64,000 nt of DNA from Nocardioides sp. Lineage in GTDB: Bacteria; Actinomycetota; Actinomycetes; Propionibacteriales; Nocardioidaceae. The stretch spans positions 124,001 through 188,000 of the forward strand of contig NZ_JASEEQ010000004.1 of assembly GCF_030019515.1 (NCBI RefSeq), written 5' to 3'. This document shows, in pieces, positions 43,177-55,413 of this stretch; position 1 is the first letter of the stretch, and the number at the start of each line of letters is the position of its first letter. The notes under the pieces were generated by a model. It was not told the DNA's origin, ran no database searches, and saw only the letters and a list, made by a program, of their open reading frames with translations. Position numbers and translations under genes: made by a program.

Positions 43177-44250
43177 ATGTTCGAGGCCGTCGAGGGCATG
43201 CTCGCCGAGCACGCCGAGCTCGAGCAGCGGCTCGGTGCGCCCGAGACGCACGCCGACGCCCGGCTCGCCAAGCGGCTCAACCAGCGCTACGCCGCCCTGT
43301 CCTCCATCATCGGCGCCTACCGAGACCTACGGCAGCTCGAGGACGACGTCGAGGCGGCTCGCGAGCTCGCCCAGGAGGACCCGGCGTTCGCCGACGAGGC
43401 AGCGGCCCTCACCGGCCGCCGGCACGCGGCCGAGGAGCGGCTGCGCCGGCTCCTGGTCCCGCGCGACCCGACCGACGACAAGGACGCGATCCTCGAGGTG
43501 AAGTCGGGGGAGGGGGGCGAGGAGTCGGCGCTGTTCGCGGGCGACCTGCTCCGGATGTACACCCGCTACGCCGAGGCCCGGGGGTGGAAGGTCGAGGTCC
43601 TCGACGCCGCCGAGTCCGACCTCGGTGGCTACAAGTCGGTGACCGTGGCGGTCAAGGCCAAGGGGACGCCCGAGCCGGGGGAGGCGCCGTACGCGCTGCT
43701 GAAGTTCGAGGGCGGCGTGCACCGGGTGCAGCGGGTGCCCGTCACCGAGTCGCAGGGCCGGGTGCACACCAGCGCCGCCGGCGTCCTCGTGCTGCCGGAG
43801 GCCGAGCAGGTCGACGTGCAGATCGACGACAACGACCTGCGCATCGACGTCTTCCGCAGCAGCGGGCCCGGCGGCCAGAGCGTGAACACGACCGACTCCG
43901 CGGTCCGGATCACCCACCTGCCGACCGGCATCGTGGTGAGCTGCCAGAACGAGAAGAGCCAGCTGCAGAACCGCGAGCAGGCGATGCGCATCCTGCGCTC
44001 CCGGCTGCTGGCCGCCGCCCAGGAGAAGGCCGACGCCGAGGCGGGGGAGGCCCGCCGCAGCCAGGTCCGCACCGTCGACCGCTCCGAGCGGATCCGCACC
44101 TACAACTTCCCGGAGAACCGGATCTCCGACCACCGCACCGGCTACAAGTCCTACAACCTCGACCAGGTGCTCGACGGCGATCTCCAGCCGGTCCTCGACT
44201 CCTGTGTCGAGACCGATCTCGCCGCGCGCCTCGAGGCGCTGGAGCAATGA
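43177..44250 (+). CDS. prfA: Peptide chain release factor 1
   Basis: A 357-residue class I release factor that reads UAA and UAG. The codon-recognition tripeptide is PVT (188-190) and the catalytic GGQ is at 232-234 in [19 protein letters not shown] 43177 is chosen over an upstream open extension because GAGAGG lies 6 nt before it and MFEAVEGML is the family start. prmC, which methylates the GGQ glutamine, overlaps its stop by 4 bp. Confidence 0.97.
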   Translation: MFEAVEGMLAEHAELEQRLGAPETHADARLAKRLNQRYAALSSIIGAYRDLRQLEDDVEAARELAQEDPAFADEAAALTGRRHAAEERLRRLLVPRDPTDDKDAILEVKSGEGGEESALFAGDLLRMYTRYAEARGWKVEVLDAAESDLGGYKSVTVAVKAKGTPEPGEAPYALLKFEGGVHRVQRVPVTESQGRVHTSAAGVLVLPEAEQVDVQIDDNDLRIDVFRSSGPGGQSVNTTDSAVRITHLPTGIVVSCQNEKSQLQNREQAMRILRSRLLAAAQEKADAEAGEARRSQVRTVDRSERIRTYNFPENRISDHRTGYKSYNLDQVLDGDLQPVLDSCVETDLAARLEALEQ

Positions 44251-45101
44251 GCCAGCGCCGGGCCGTCCTCGCCGCCGCCGCCGAGCGGCTCCGTCAGGCC
44301 GGCGTCCCGAGTCCCCAGCACGACGCCGAGGCGCTGCTCGCGCACGTCCTCGGCACCACGCGGGCCGACCTGGTGGTGGTCGAGGACATCGCCCCCTCGG
44401 CGCTGGAGGAGTACGACGGCCTGGTGGCCAGGCGCGCGGCCCGCGAGCCTCTCCAGCACCTCACCGGCACGGTCGGCTTCCGCCACGTCGAGCTGTCGGT
44501 GGGCCCCGGCGTGTTCGTCCCCCGTCCCGAGACCGAGCTGCTCGCCGGCTGGGCCGTCGAGCAGGCGGCGGTGATCGCGGCGTCGACCCGGACCCCGGTG
44601 GTGGTGGACCTGTGCACGGGCTCCGGCGCGATCGCCAAGGCGATCGCCACCGAGGTGCCCGCGGCCGAGGTCCACGCCGTCGAGCTCGACGAGGGCGCGC
44701 ACCGCTGGGCCGGGCGCAACCTCCTCGACACCTCGGTCGACCTGAGGCACGGCGACATGGCGACCGCGTTCGACGACCTGCTGGGCCGGGTCGACGTCGT
44801 GACCTGCAACCCGCCCTACATCCCCCTCGACGCGTGGGAGTCGGTCGCACCCGAGGCTCGGGACCACGACCCGCACCTGGCGCTGTTCTCCGGGGCCGAC
44901 GGCCTCGCCGCGATCCGGGTGCTCGAACGCCGAGCCGCCGAGCTGCTGCGGACCGGGGGCGTGGTCGGCTTCGAGCACGCGGACGTCCAGGGCGAGTCCG
45001 CCCCCGCGGTGTTCACCGCGACCGGCCGGTGGGTCGACGTGCGCGACCACGCCGACCTGGCGGGGCGCGCGCGCTTCACGACCGCGCGGCTGGCACGATG
45101 A
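44247..45101 (+). CDS. prmC: Release factor glutamine methyltransferase PrmC
   Basis: A 284-residue SAM-dependent enzyme that methylates the GGQ glutamine of release factors. It has the N-terminal helical domain, [13 protein letters not shown], the SAM motif DLCTGSG (121-127) and the catalytic NPPY (188-191). Overlap with prfA (ATGA) supports coupled translation. A second threonylcarbamoyl gene follows 18 bp later. Confidence 0.95.
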   Translation: MSQRRAVLAAAAERLRQAGVPSPQHDAEALLAHVLGTTRADLVVVEDIAPSALEEYDGLVARRAAREPLQHLTGTVGFRHVELSVGPGVFVPRPETELLAGWAVEQAAVIAASTRTPVVVDLCTGSGAIAKAIATEVPAAEVHAVELDEGAHRWAGRNLLDTSVDLRHGDMATAFDDLLGRVDVVTCNPPYIPLDAWESVAPEARDHDPHLALFSGADGLAAIRVLERRAAELLRTGGVVGFEHADVQGESAPAVFTATGRWVDVRDHADLAGRARFTTARLAR

Positions 45102-45119
45102 GGCTGTGAGGTCCGAGCA

Positions 45120-45779
45120 GTGAGCCAGCGCTACGCGACCGGCACCGACGAGGAGCGCGAGGCCGCGGTCGAGGCCGCCAGCCTGGCCGTTCAGCGCGGT
45201 GAGCTGATCGTGCTGCCGACCGACACCGTGTACGGCGTCGGCGCGGACGCCTTCGACCCGGCCGCGGTCCGCGGCCTGCTCGCGGCGAAGGGGCGCGGCC
45301 GGGAGATGCCGCCGCCGGTGCTGGTCAGCGCCGCGACGACGCTCGACGCGCTCGCCGTGCGGGTGCCCGGCTACGCCCGCGCCCTGGTCGAGGCGTTCTG
45401 GCCCGGCCCGCTCACGCTGGTCTGCCACCAGCAGTCCTCGCTGCAGTGGGACCTCGGCGACACCCGCGGCACGGTCGCGGTCCGGATGCCGGACCACGAC
45501 GTGGCCCGCGAGATCCTCGAGCGCACCGGCCCGCTGGCCGTCAGCTCCGCCAACCGGACCGGGATGCCGGCCGCCACCGACGCCGACCAGGCCGAGGACA
45601 TGCTCGGGGACGACGTCGCCGTGGTCGTGGACGGCGGGCCGGCGCCGGGCGGCGAGGCGTCCACGATCGTCGACGTGACCGGCGCCCAGGGCCGGGTGCT
45701 GCGCCGCGGAGCGCTGTCGCTGGAGCGCCTCAACGAGGTGCTCGAGCCCCTCGGCGCCACGCTCACCGACGAGGGCTGA
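45120..45779 (+). CDS. L-threonylcarbamoyladenylate synthase (Sua5/YrdC family)
   Basis: A 219-residue enzyme making the threonylcarbamoyl-AMP used for the t6A37 tRNA modification. The YrdC core is evident: VLPTDTVYGVGADAFD (32-47), KGRGREMPPPVLV, FWPGPLTLV, VAVRMPDH and SSANRTGMPAATDA. The usual KxR-S-x-N set is recognisable. It lacks the extra C-terminal Sua5 domain. GTG start; synteny matches Rv1301. Confidence 0.93.
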   Translation: MSQRYATGTDEEREAAVEAASLAVQRGELIVLPTDTVYGVGADAFDPAAVRGLLAAKGRGREMPPPVLVSAATTLDALAVRVPGYARALVEAFWPGPLTLVCHQQSSLQWDLGDTRGTVAVRMPDHDVAREILERTGPLAVSSANRTGMPAATDADQAEDMLGDDVAVVVDGGPAPGGEASTIVDVTGAQGRVLRRGALSLERLNEVLEPLGATLTDEG

Positions 45780-45787
45780 GGGCGCCG

Positions 45788-46945
45788 GTGCGGGAGTACC
45801 TCCTCGTCTTCCTCGTCGCCGCGGTGACGACGTACCTCCTCGCGGTCATCGCCCGCGAGATCGCGCTCCGCACGGGCGCGGTGGCGAGGGTCCGGGACCG
45901 GGACGTGCACGCGGTCCCGATCCCGTACCTCGGCGGTCTCGCCATGCTGGGCGGCCTGGTCGCGGCGTACCTCGTCGCCCGGCAGCTGCCGTTCCTCTCG
46001 CAGAGCGGGCCGTTCGTGTTCCGCGACGCCGGGATCGTGCTCATCGCGGGCGCGCTCATCTGCGCCGTCGGGGTGCTCGACGACCTCTTCGAGCTCGACG
46101 CGCTCACCAAGCTCGGCGGGCAGGTGCTCGCTGCCGGCTTCCTCATCGCGTTCGGGATCCAGTACATCTTCTTCCCGGGCGGTGACGGGGTGCAGGTCAC
46201 CATCGATCCCGCCCAGGGCGCCCTGCTGACCGGCTTCATCGTCGTCGCGACCGTCAACGCCGTGAACTTCGTCGACGGCCTCGACGGCCTGGCGACCGGC
46301 GTCGTCGGCATGGGCGCGCTCGCGTTCTTCGTCTACTGCTACCAGCTCGCCAACATCAACAACGTGACGCTGGCGACGACGGGCGCCCTGCTCAGCGCCG
46401 CCCTCGCCGGCGTCTGCGCCGGGTTCCTGCCGCACAACTTCCACCCGGCCCGGCTGTTCATGGGCGACAGCGGCTCGATGCTGCTCGGCCTGGTGCTCTC
46501 GGCGAGCGCGGTCACCCTCACCGGGCAGTTCGACCCCGAGCAGATCAGCGCCGGCGCGGCCGGGTCGCGGGCGAGCTTCGTGCCCACGCTGCTCCCGCTC
46601 GCCCTTCCGATCTCGATCCTGGTCGTGCCGATGCTCGACCTGGTGCTCGCCGTCGTACGCCGCACCCGCGCGGGGCGCTCGCCGTTCGCGCCGGACAAGC
46701 AGCACCTCCACCACCGCCTCCTCGAGATCGGCCACTCCCACCGCCGCGCCGTGCTGATCATGTGGATGTGGGCCGCGCTGGTCGCCTTCGGCACCGTGCT
46801 GATCAGCCTCTACAGCGCCGACGCGTGGATGTGGTCGTCGGTCTCGGCGATGGCGGCCCTCACCCTGGGGGTGACCTTCGTGCTGCCCAAGGTGCGCCGG
46901 TCCCGCCCGCTCGCCGACGCGGAGCCCACCGACGGCGTCGGCTGA
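45788..46945 (+). CDS. wecA: Polyprenyl-phosphate N-acetylglucosamine-1-phosphate transferase (WecA/MraY family)
   Basis: A 385-residue integral membrane enzyme with about eleven helices. It places a sugar-phosphate on a polyprenyl carrier, the first step of arabinogalactan or teichoic-type linker synthesis. Family motifs are VPIPYLGGLAML, the Asp pair GVLDDLFELD, NFVDGLDGLATG, FMGDSGSMLLG and the loop DKQHLHHRLLEIGHSHR with the HHR-type histidines. GTG 45788 starts 8 bp after the Sua5-type gene. The gene is the homologue of mycobacterial Rv1302, just before the ATP synthase operon. Confidence 0.92.
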   Translation: MREYLLVFLVAAVTTYLLAVIAREIALRTGAVARVRDRDVHAVPIPYLGGLAMLGGLVAAYLVARQLPFLSQSGPFVFRDAGIVLIAGALICAVGVLDDLFELDALTKLGGQVLAAGFLIAFGIQYIFFPGGDGVQVTIDPAQGALLTGFIVVATVNAVNFVDGLDGLATGVVGMGALAFFVYCYQLANINNVTLATTGALLSAALAGVCAGFLPHNFHPARLFMGDSGSMLLGLVLSASAVTLTGQFDPEQISAGAAGSRASFVPTLLPLALPISILVVPMLDLVLAVVRRTRAGRSPFAPDKQHLHHRLLEIGHSHRRAVLIMWMWAALVAFGTVLISLYSADAWMWSSVSAMAALTLGVTFVLPKVRRSRPLADAEPTDGVG

Positions 46946-47003
46946 CCCGCGCCCGCCCGCGAGGAGGACACTTTGGATCGTTCCGTTTTCGACTAACCGG
47001 GAC

Positions 47004-47023
47004 CTTGTGTTAACTTTCACAAG
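47004..47023. promoter_or_regulatory. AT-richer promoter zone and palindrome before the ATP synthase operon
   Basis: CTTGTG (47004-47009) and CACAAG (47018-47023) are inverted arms with an 8-nt centre containing TTAAC. They sit in the only AT-rich stretch (46970-47030) upstream of the operon, 58 bp before the first gene. It is the most likely promoter or operator region; exact boxes cannot be fixed. Confidence 0.4.
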
Positions 47024-47080
47024 CGTCGCCGACCCCGGTCGCGACGGCCCCGAAATTCGCCTCCCAGGACGGCCGCCAGC

Positions 47081-47554
47081 ATGACGACCGAGACGAACCA
47101 GGTCACCCGCAGCAGCGGGACCCGTGTGCTCCTGGGAGCCACGGGCGGCTCGCTGCTCGCCGGCCTGGTGCTGACGGTCCTCGGCGCGCTCGTGGCCGGT
47201 TCTCCCGCCGCACTCGGGGCCCTCGTCGGGACCGCCCTGGTGGTCCTCGTCTTCGCGGGCGGGTCCTTCGCGGTCAGCGAGGTGGCCCGGCTGATGCCCG
47301 CCGCCGCGCTGCTGGTCGCGCTGCTGACCTACACCCTCCAGGTGGTCGCCATGGCCCTGGTGTTCGTGGCCCTCTCGGGCTCCGGTCTGCTCGACGAGAC
47401 CCTGGCCCGGGGCTGGCTCGCGGGTGCCGTCATCGCCGGTACGGCGGGCTGGCTGGTGCTCCAGGTCACGCTGGCCACCCGGCAGCGGATCCCGGCGTAC
47501 GACCTGCGTCCGGCGGGTGCCGGTCGCACCACGGCACGGGCGGGTGAGCGATGA
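47081..47554 (+). CDS. AtpI-like membrane protein (Rv1303 type)
   Basis: A 157-residue membrane protein with four hydrophobic segments (about 17-40, 43-64, 70-95 and 105-128) and a basic C-terminus. Position and size match Rv1303, the so-called ATP synthase protein I region, which may help assemble the c-ring. No catalytic motif is seen. It starts the operon and a second small AtpI-like gene follows 30 bp later. Confidence 0.75.
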   Translation: MTTETNQVTRSSGTRVLLGATGGSLLAGLVLTVLGALVAGSPAALGALVGTALVVLVFAGGSFAVSEVARLMPAAALLVALLTYTLQVVAMALVFVALSGSGLLDETLARGWLAGAVIAGTAGWLVLQVTLATRQRIPAYDLRPAGAGRTTARAGER

Positions 47555-47584
47555 CCGCCGGCGGCTGCTATCGTCCGGGTCGCA

Positions 47585-47818
47585 ATGAGTCGACAGGATC
47601 CGCCGCCTGTGACTCAGGGACCGTCCGGGGATCCCTGGCACGCCTTCGGGTACATCGTGTCTGGGGTCGCGCTGTACGGCCTCCTGGGCTGGCTGGCCGA
47701 CCGATGGCTCGGCACGCAGTTCCTGGTCGCAGTGGGAATCCTGCTCGGCGCGGGACTCGGCATCTACCTGACCTTCGCCCGGTTCAACCGCGCGCAGCCA
47801 CACGAGCACGACACGTAG
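47585..47818 (+). CDS. AtpZ/AtpI family two-helix protein
   Basis: A 77-residue protein with two membrane helices (about 20-40 and 46-66) joined by a short loop GWLADRWLGT. This matches the AtpZ/AtpI family, implicated in assembly or ion supply of the F-type ATPase. It lies 10 bp before atpB. Confidence 0.8.
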   Translation: MSRQDPPPVTQGPSGDPWHAFGYIVSGVALYGLLGWLADRWLGTQFLVAVGILLGAGLGIYLTFARFNRAQPHEHDT

Positions 47819-47828
47819 AGGAGAACCG

Positions 47829-48659
47829 GTGACCTTCGCAGCCTCCGTGGTGCGCACCGCAGAAGGAGACGGCTTCACGCCTCCCGGCCCCCACGACTTC
47901 GACCTCCCGGCGATCGGCGGTGGCCACGACACCTTCGAGATGTTCGGCCAGTCGTTCGTGCTGGGCGTGACGAAGCCGATGCTCCAGCTCGTCCTCGCGG
48001 CGATCCTGCTCTTCGCCTTCTTCTACGCCGCGGCCCGCAAGCGCGCGATGGTGCCGAGCCGGCTGCAGTTCGTCGGCGAGGGGTTCTACGGCTTCGTGCG
48101 CAACTCGCTGGGCCGCGACATCATCGGCCACGACTTCGCGAAGTTCGTGCCCTACCTGTTCACGCTGTTCTTCTTCATCCTGCTCAACAACTTCTTCGGG
48201 AGCCTCCCGTTCGTCGAGTTCCCGACGTTCTCGCGCTCGGGCATGGTCTACGGCCTCGCGCTCCTCAGCTGGGTGATCTACAACGCCGCCGGCATCAGCA
48301 AGCACGGCTTCGTCGGGTACATCAAGCTCCAGACGGTGCCCGGCGGCATCAAGGGCCCGATCCTGGCACTGCTGATCCCGCTGGAGTTCATGTCGAACAT
48401 CCTGGTCCGCCCGGTCACGCTGGCCCTGCGTCTGTTCGCCAACATGTTCGCCGGTCACCTGCTGCTGATCCTGTTCGCCCTCGGCGGCGAGTACATCCTC
48501 ACCGAGATGTCGATCCAGTACGCGCCGGTCGGCATCCTCGCCTGGCTGATGTTCATCGCGGTCGCCTTCCTGGAGATGCTGATCCAGTTCCTGCAGGCCT
48601 ACGTCTTCGTCCTCCTCAACGCCATGTACATCTCCGGCGCGGTCGCGGACGAGCACTGA
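47829..48659 (+). CDS. atpB: ATP synthase F0 subunit a
   Basis: A 276-residue membrane protein of the proton channel. The essential arginine is Arg201 in LRPVTLALRLFANM-like sequence (RPVTLALRLFANMFAGH). Several long membrane helices (about 50-70, 110-125, 140-155, 180-205, 210-225, 235-265) surround it. GTG start with a GAGGAG box 7 nt upstream. Confidence 0.96.
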   Translation: MTFAASVVRTAEGDGFTPPGPHDFDLPAIGGGHDTFEMFGQSFVLGVTKPMLQLVLAAILLFAFFYAAARKRAMVPSRLQFVGEGFYGFVRNSLGRDIIGHDFAKFVPYLFTLFFFILLNNFFGSLPFVEFPTFSRSGMVYGLALLSWVIYNAAGISKHGFVGYIKLQTVPGGIKGPILALLIPLEFMSNILVRPVTLALRLFANMFAGHLLLILFALGGEYILTEMSIQYAPVGILAWLMFIAVAFLEMLIQFLQAYVFVLLNAMYISGAVADEH

Positions 48660-48746
48660 GCTCCATCCCCAGAGTCCCGCCCCAGAGTCCCGCCCCAGAT
48701 CTCCACCTCACCTCGAAGTAGCAAGTAACCCGAAAGGAAACTAGCC

Positions 48747-48965
48747 GTGATCCCTATGGCTATCGAAGGCTCCGCCAACATGATCGGCTACGGCCTGGCC
48801 GCCATCGGCCCCGGTGTCGGCATCGGTCTGATCTTCGCCGCCTACATCAGCGGCGTCGCGCGCCAGCCGGAGGCCCAGAGCCGCCTGCAGGCGATCGCCA
48901 TCCTGGGCTTCGCGCTCGCCGAGGCGCTCGCCATCATCGGTATCGCGCTCGCGTTCGTTCTCTGA
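48747..48965 (+). CDS. atpE: ATP synthase F0 subunit c
   Basis: A 72-residue two-helix proteolipid forming the rotor ring. The proton-binding carboxylate is Glu59 in [14 protein letters not shown]; the polar loop is [11 protein letters not shown]. The GTG start has AAGGA upstream. The 87-bp gap before it contains 13-bp direct repeats (CCCAGAGTCCCGC). Confidence 0.96.
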
Positions 48966-49004
48966 CCGGTCCGACGACCGACGTAGGACCCGGAAGGACC
49001 TGCC

Positions 49005-49574
49005 ATGCAAGCACTGCTCGCCGCACCGTTGGCGAAGGCGGAGGAGCTCAACCCGCTCCTCCCGCACGCGATCGAGATCGTCCTCTCGCTCGTGGTGTTC
49101 GGCCTGCTCCTCCTCGCCGTCTGGAAGTTCGTGACGCCGAGGTTCGAGCAGATCTACACCGAGCGCACCCAGGCGATCGAGGGCGGCCTGGCCGCGGCCG
49201 AGACCAAGCAGGCCGAGGCTGACGCCAAGCTGGCCGACCTCGAGCAGCAGCTGTCCGAGGCGCGGCACGAGGCGGCTCGGATCCGCGAGGAGGCTCGCGA
49301 GCAGGGCGCGCAGATCATCGCCGAGATGCGGGAGCAGGCCCAGGCCGACGCCGCCCGGATCCTCGAGCACGGCAAGACGCAGATCGAGGCTGAGCGCCAG
49401 CAGGCGGTCACGTCGCTGCGGGCCGAGGTCGGCACGCTGGCGACCAGCCTCGCCGGTCGGATCGTCGGTGAGAGCCTCGAGGACGACGACCGCTCCGCCC
49501 GGGTCGTCGAGCGGTTCCTCGCCGACCTCGAGACCATCGAGGCCTCTCAGGCCGCGGGTGGCGGGGAGAACTGA
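49005..49574 (+). CDS. atpF: ATP synthase F0 subunit b
   Basis: A 189-residue stator subunit. One membrane helix (about 25-45, IVLSLVVFGLLLLAVW) is followed by a long charged coiled coil (about 55-160) rich in Ala, Glu, Gln and Arg. It links F0 to F1 with subunit delta. Its stop overlaps the atpH start by one base. Confidence 0.95.
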   Translation: MQALLAAPLAKAEELNPLLPHAIEIVLSLVVFGLLLLAVWKFVTPRFEQIYTERTQAIEGGLAAAETKQAEADAKLADLEQQLSEARHEAARIREEAREQGAQIIAEMREQAQADAARILEHGKTQIEAERQQAVTSLRAEVGTLATSLAGRIVGESLEDDDRSARVVERFLADLETIEASQAAGGGEN

Positions 49575-50401
49575 TGGTCCAGCAGCTCAGCTCGCTGCGC
49601 GGCTCCTCCGCCGAGGCGCTCCAGGCGCTCGGTGAGCAGGTCGACGGCGACCGGTACACCCTCGAGGAGTTCGCGGCGCTCGCCGACGACCTCTTCCGGG
49701 CGGCCGCGCTGCTGCGCTCCGAGGCCGCCCTGCGACGGGCGGTGACCGATGCGTCGACGCCCGCCCAGGCGAAGGCCTCGCTCGTCCACGGGCTGCTCGA
49801 CGACAAGCTCGGCGCGCCCGCCGTGGACCTGCTCGCCCAGGCCGCCGGCCTGCGCTGGGTCGCTGCCCGGGACCTCGCCGACGCGGTCGAGCACCTCGGT
49901 GTGGTCGCGGCGGTGCGCTCGGCGGGACGTCGGGAGTCCGTGCGGCTCTCCGACGAGCTGTTCGTCGTCGCGCAGGTCGTCGAGGAGAACGCCGACCTGC
50001 GCATCGCGCTCTCGGACCCGGTGCGCTCGACCGACGACAAGCGCGAGCTGCTGCGCGGGCTGCTGGCCCAGCGGGCGCTGCCCGCCACCGTCGCGCTCGT
50101 CGAGCAGGCCCTCGCCGGGTCGTTCCGCTCGTTCCACGCGGCGATCACCGAGTACCAGAAGGTCGCCGCGGCGACCCAGGGCGAGGGGGTCGCGCTCGTG
50201 CGCGTCGCCCGTGAGCTCACCGAGGCGGAGCGGACCCGCCTGGCGCAGGCACTGAGCACTCAGTACGGCCGCCCGGTGCACCTCAACATCGAGGTGGACC
50301 CGAGCCTGCTGGGCGGCATGCGGGTCGAGGTCGGCGACGACGTCATCGACGGCACCGTCGTGTCCCGCCTGGACGACGCACGACGGAGACTGGCCGGCTG
50401 A
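49574..50401 (+). CDS. atpH: ATP synthase F1 subunit delta
   Basis: A 275-residue stator subunit; the length agrees with actinobacterial delta without a fused b domain. The C-terminal hallmark HLNIEVDPSLLGGMRVEVGDDVIDGTV is visible in pieces near residues 233-260. It starts with TGATG overlap from atpF. Confidence 0.95.
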   Translation: MVQQLSSLRGSSAEALQALGEQVDGDRYTLEEFAALADDLFRAAALLRSEAALRRAVTDASTPAQAKASLVHGLLDDKLGAPAVDLLAQAAGLRWVAARDLADAVEHLGVVAAVRSAGRRESVRLSDELFVVAQVVEENADLRIALSDPVRSTDDKRELLRGLLAQRALPATVALVEQALAGSFRSFHAAITEYQKVAAATQGEGVALVRVARELTEAERTRLAQALSTQYGRPVHLNIEVDPSLLGGMRVEVGDDVIDGTVVSRLDDARRRLAG

Positions 50402-50455
50402 GCCGGTCAGCACCCAGACCACATCACGAGAGCCCAGGAGAGTAGGGACAGACAA

Positions 50456-52099
50456 ATGACGGAGCTTTCGATCCGGCCCGACGAGATCCGCGACGCGCTG
50501 CAGCGGTTCGTCTCGGAGTACCAGCCCGACGCCGCCAGCAAGGAGGAGGTCGGCACCGTCGCCCAGGCCGGTGACGGCATCGCGCGGGTGGCCGGTCTCC
50601 CGTCGGCCATGGCCAACGAGCTGCTGGAGTTCGAGGACGGCACCATGGGCCTCGCGCTCAACCTCGACACCCGCGAGATCGGTGTCGTCATCCTCGGTGA
50701 CTTCGCGGGCATCGAGGAGGGCCAGACCGTCCGGCGTACCGGCGAGATCCTCTCGGTCCCCGTCGGCGACAAATTCCTCGGCCGCGTGGTCGACCCGCTG
50801 GGCAAGCCGATCGACGGCCTCGGCGAGATCGAGGCGGAGGCCCGGCGCGCGCTCGAGCTCCAGGCGCCGTCCGTGATGCACCGCAAGTCGGTGCACGAGC
50901 CGATGGCGACCGGGATCAAGGCCATCGACGCGTTGACCCCGATCGGCCGCGGCCAGCGCCAGCTGATCATCGGCGACCGCGCGACCGGCAAGACCACGAT
51001 CGCGATCGACACGATCATCAACCAGAAGCAGAACTGGGAGTCGGGCGACCCGGCGAAGCAGGTGCGCTGCATCTACGTCGCGATCGGCCAGAAGGGCTCG
51101 ACGATCGCCTCGGTGCGTGGCGCCCTCGAGGAGGCCGGCGCGCTGGAGTACACCACGATCGTGGCCTCGCCGGCCTCGGACAGCGCGGGCTTCAAGTACC
51201 TCGCGCCGTACACCGGCTCGGCCATCGGCCAGCACTGGATGTACGACGGCAAGCACGTGCTGATCATCTTCGACGACCTGACCAAGCAGGCCGAGGCCTA
51301 CCGCGCCGTGTCGCTGCTGCTGCGCCGCCCGCCGGGCCGTGAGGCCTACCCGGGTGACGTCTTCTACCTGCACAGCCGGCTGCTGGAGCGGTGCGCGAAG
51401 CTCTCCGACGACCTGGGCGCGGGTTCGATGACCGGCCTGCCGATCATCGAGACCAAGGCCAACGACGTGTCGGCCTACATCCCGACCAACGTCATCTCGA
51501 TCACCGACGGCCAGATCTTCCTGCAGTCCGACCTGTTCGCGGCCAACCAGCGCCCGGCGATCGACGTCGGCGTGTCGGTCTCCCGCGTGGGCGGCTCGGC
51601 GATGACGAAGGCGATGAAGGCGGTCACCGGCTCGCTCAAGGTCGACCTGGCGCAGTTCCGCGCGATGGAGGCGTTCGCGATGTTCGCCTCCGATCTCGAC
51701 GCGGCCTCCCGCCAGCAGCTGGACCGCGGTCAGCGCCTGATGGCGCTGCTCAAGCAGCCCGCGTACTCGCCGTACCCGGTCGAGGAGATGACGGTCTCGC
51801 TGTGGCTGGGCACCAGCGGCCGGCTCGACAAGGTCCCGACCGAGGACGTGCTGCGGTTCGAGCGCGAGTTCCTCGACTTCCTGCGCCGCTCGCACGACGG
51901 GATCCTCTCGACGATCCGGGAGACGCTGAAGTTCGAGGACGACACCGCGTCGTCGCTCGCGGACGCCTACGACTCCTTCCTCGACCAGTTCGAGACCTCC
52001 GAGGGTGGCTCGATCAAGGTGGGTCACGAGCCCGAGGCCGAGGCGCTGGCGGACGAGGACGTCGAGCAGGAGCAGATCGTCCGGCAGAAGCGTGGGTGA
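50456..52099 (+). CDS. atpA: ATP synthase F1 subunit alpha
   Basis: A 547-residue non-catalytic nucleotide-binding subunit. The P-loop is GDRATGKT (173-180), with [13 protein letters not shown] and the alpha-type [17 protein letters not shown]-terminal tail of about 35 residues ([20 protein letters not shown]) extends the protein, as in related actinobacteria. A ribosome site AGGAGAGTAGGG precedes the ATG. Confidence 0.97.
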   Translation: MTELSIRPDEIRDALQRFVSEYQPDAASKEEVGTVAQAGDGIARVAGLPSAMANELLEFEDGTMGLALNLDTREIGVVILGDFAGIEEGQTVRRTGEILSVPVGDKFLGRVVDPLGKPIDGLGEIEAEARRALELQAPSVMHRKSVHEPMATGIKAIDALTPIGRGQRQLIIGDRATGKTTIAIDTIINQKQNWESGDPAKQVRCIYVAIGQKGSTIASVRGALEEAGALEYTTIVASPASDSAGFKYLAPYTGSAIGQHWMYDGKHVLIIFDDLTKQAEAYRAVSLLLRRPPGREAYPGDVFYLHSRLLERCAKLSDDLGAGSMTGLPIIETKANDVSAYIPTNVISITDGQIFLQSDLFAANQRPAIDVGVSVSRVGGSAMTKAMKAVTGSLKVDLAQFRAMEAFAMFASDLDAASRQQLDRGQRLMALLKQPAYSPYPVEEMTVSLWLGTSGRLDKVPTEDVLRFEREFLDFLRRSHDGILSTIRETLKFEDDTASSLADAYDSFLDQFETSEGGSIKVGHEPEAEALADEDVEQEQIVRQKRG

Positions 52100-52105
52100 C
52101 GACTG

Positions 52106-54476
<2,371 letters not shown>

Positions 54477-54477
54477 C

Positions 54478-54879
54478 ATGGCCGAATCCGGGGAGCACCT
54501 CCACGTCGAGCTCGTCGCCGCCGACCGGACCGTGTGGTCCGGCGAGGCGGAGATGGTGATCGCGCGGACGACCGAGGGTGACGTCGGTGTGCTGCGCGGT
54601 CACGCGCCGCTGCTGTCGGTGCTGACCGACGCGGTCGTCGAGATCTCGTCGGCCGAAGGCGGCGTCGTGGTCGCGGCGGTCGACGGCGGCTTCCTCTCCG
54701 TGGCGAACGACCGGGTGTCGGTGCTCTCCCAGCGGGCCCTGCTGCCCGAGGAGATCGACGTCGACGAGGCCCGGGTCGAGCTGGAGGAGGCACGGGGCCT
54801 GATCGGCGCCAACGACGAGGCGGAGCGCCGGCTGCGCCGCGCCGAGGCACGGATCCGGGCGGTCGAACGCGCGTCGTGA
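54478..54879 (+). CDS. atpC: ATP synthase F1 subunit epsilon
   Basis: A 133-residue subunit. The N-terminal beta-sandwich shows HVELVAADRTVWSGEAEMVI and TEGDVGVLRGHAPLLSVL; the C-terminal helical hairpin is EEIDVDEARVELEEAR. It follows atpD by one base. A palindrome (54921-54935) follows, perhaps a terminator. Confidence 0.95.
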   Translation: MAESGEHLHVELVAADRTVWSGEAEMVIARTTEGDVGVLRGHAPLLSVLTDAVVEISSAEGGVVVAAVDGGFLSVANDRVSVLSQRALLPEEIDVDEARVELEEARGLIGANDEAERRLRRAEARIRAVERAS

Positions 54880-54959
54880 GCGACCCCGGGTCGGTCGCGT
54901 CGCACCTCCCGCTAGGGTGAGCACCCCTGGGGTGCACGTGGTCTGATGAAGGGGGATGG

Positions 54960-55409
54960 ATGCCGGTATGGCAGTGGCTGCTGGACGCAGCCGGTGTGCT
55001 GCTCGGCTTCGTCCTGCTCTACGGCCTCGGCCTGGTCCTCCGCCGCCGCCTGCTGTCTCGGCACGGCGGTACGTTCGAGCTCAGCTACCGCGTCCGGTCC
55101 ACGAGGGCCGGGCGCGGTTGGCTTCTCGGGCTGGGCCGCTACTCCGGTGAGTCGCTGGAGTGGTTCCGCTACTTCTCGCTGTGGCCGCGTCCCAAGCGGG
55201 TGTTGCTGCGCTCCCGGCTGGCGTTCACCGGCCGGCGCGCCCCCGAGGGCGCCGAGCAGATGTCGCTCTACCCCGACCACGTGGTGATCTCCTGCACCAC
55301 CCCCGACGGGCTGGTCGAGCTCGCGATGTCGCCCGCCTCGCTGATGGGCTTCCAGTCCTGGCTGGAGGCCGGCCCGCCCGGCACCGACTGGACCCGCGGC
55401 CGCAACTGA
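54960..55409 (+). CDS. DUF2550 family membrane protein
   Basis: A 149-residue protein with one N-terminal membrane helix (about 5-27, WLLDAAGVLLGFVLLYGLGLVL) and a cytosolic PH-like beta domain (FELSYRVRSTRAGRGWLLGLGRY, LEWFRYFSLWPRPKRVLLR). Size and place match Rv1312, which also follows atpC. The role is unknown. TAGGGT lies at 54913-54918, 41 bp before the start. Confidence 0.85.
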   Translation: MPVWQWLLDAAGVLLGFVLLYGLGLVLRRRLLSRHGGTFELSYRVRSTRAGRGWLLGLGRYSGESLEWFRYFSLWPRPKRVLLRSRLAFTGRRAPEGAEQMSLYPDHVVISCTTPDGLVELAMSPASLMGFQSWLEAGPPGTDWTRGRN

Positions 55410-55413
55410 CCCG

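Noticed and set aside
45371..47932. Minus-strand open frame of about 850 codons
   Set aside because: It mirrors the Sua5-type, wecA and AtpI-like genes; low complexity Arg/Gly/Glu and no recognisable motif.
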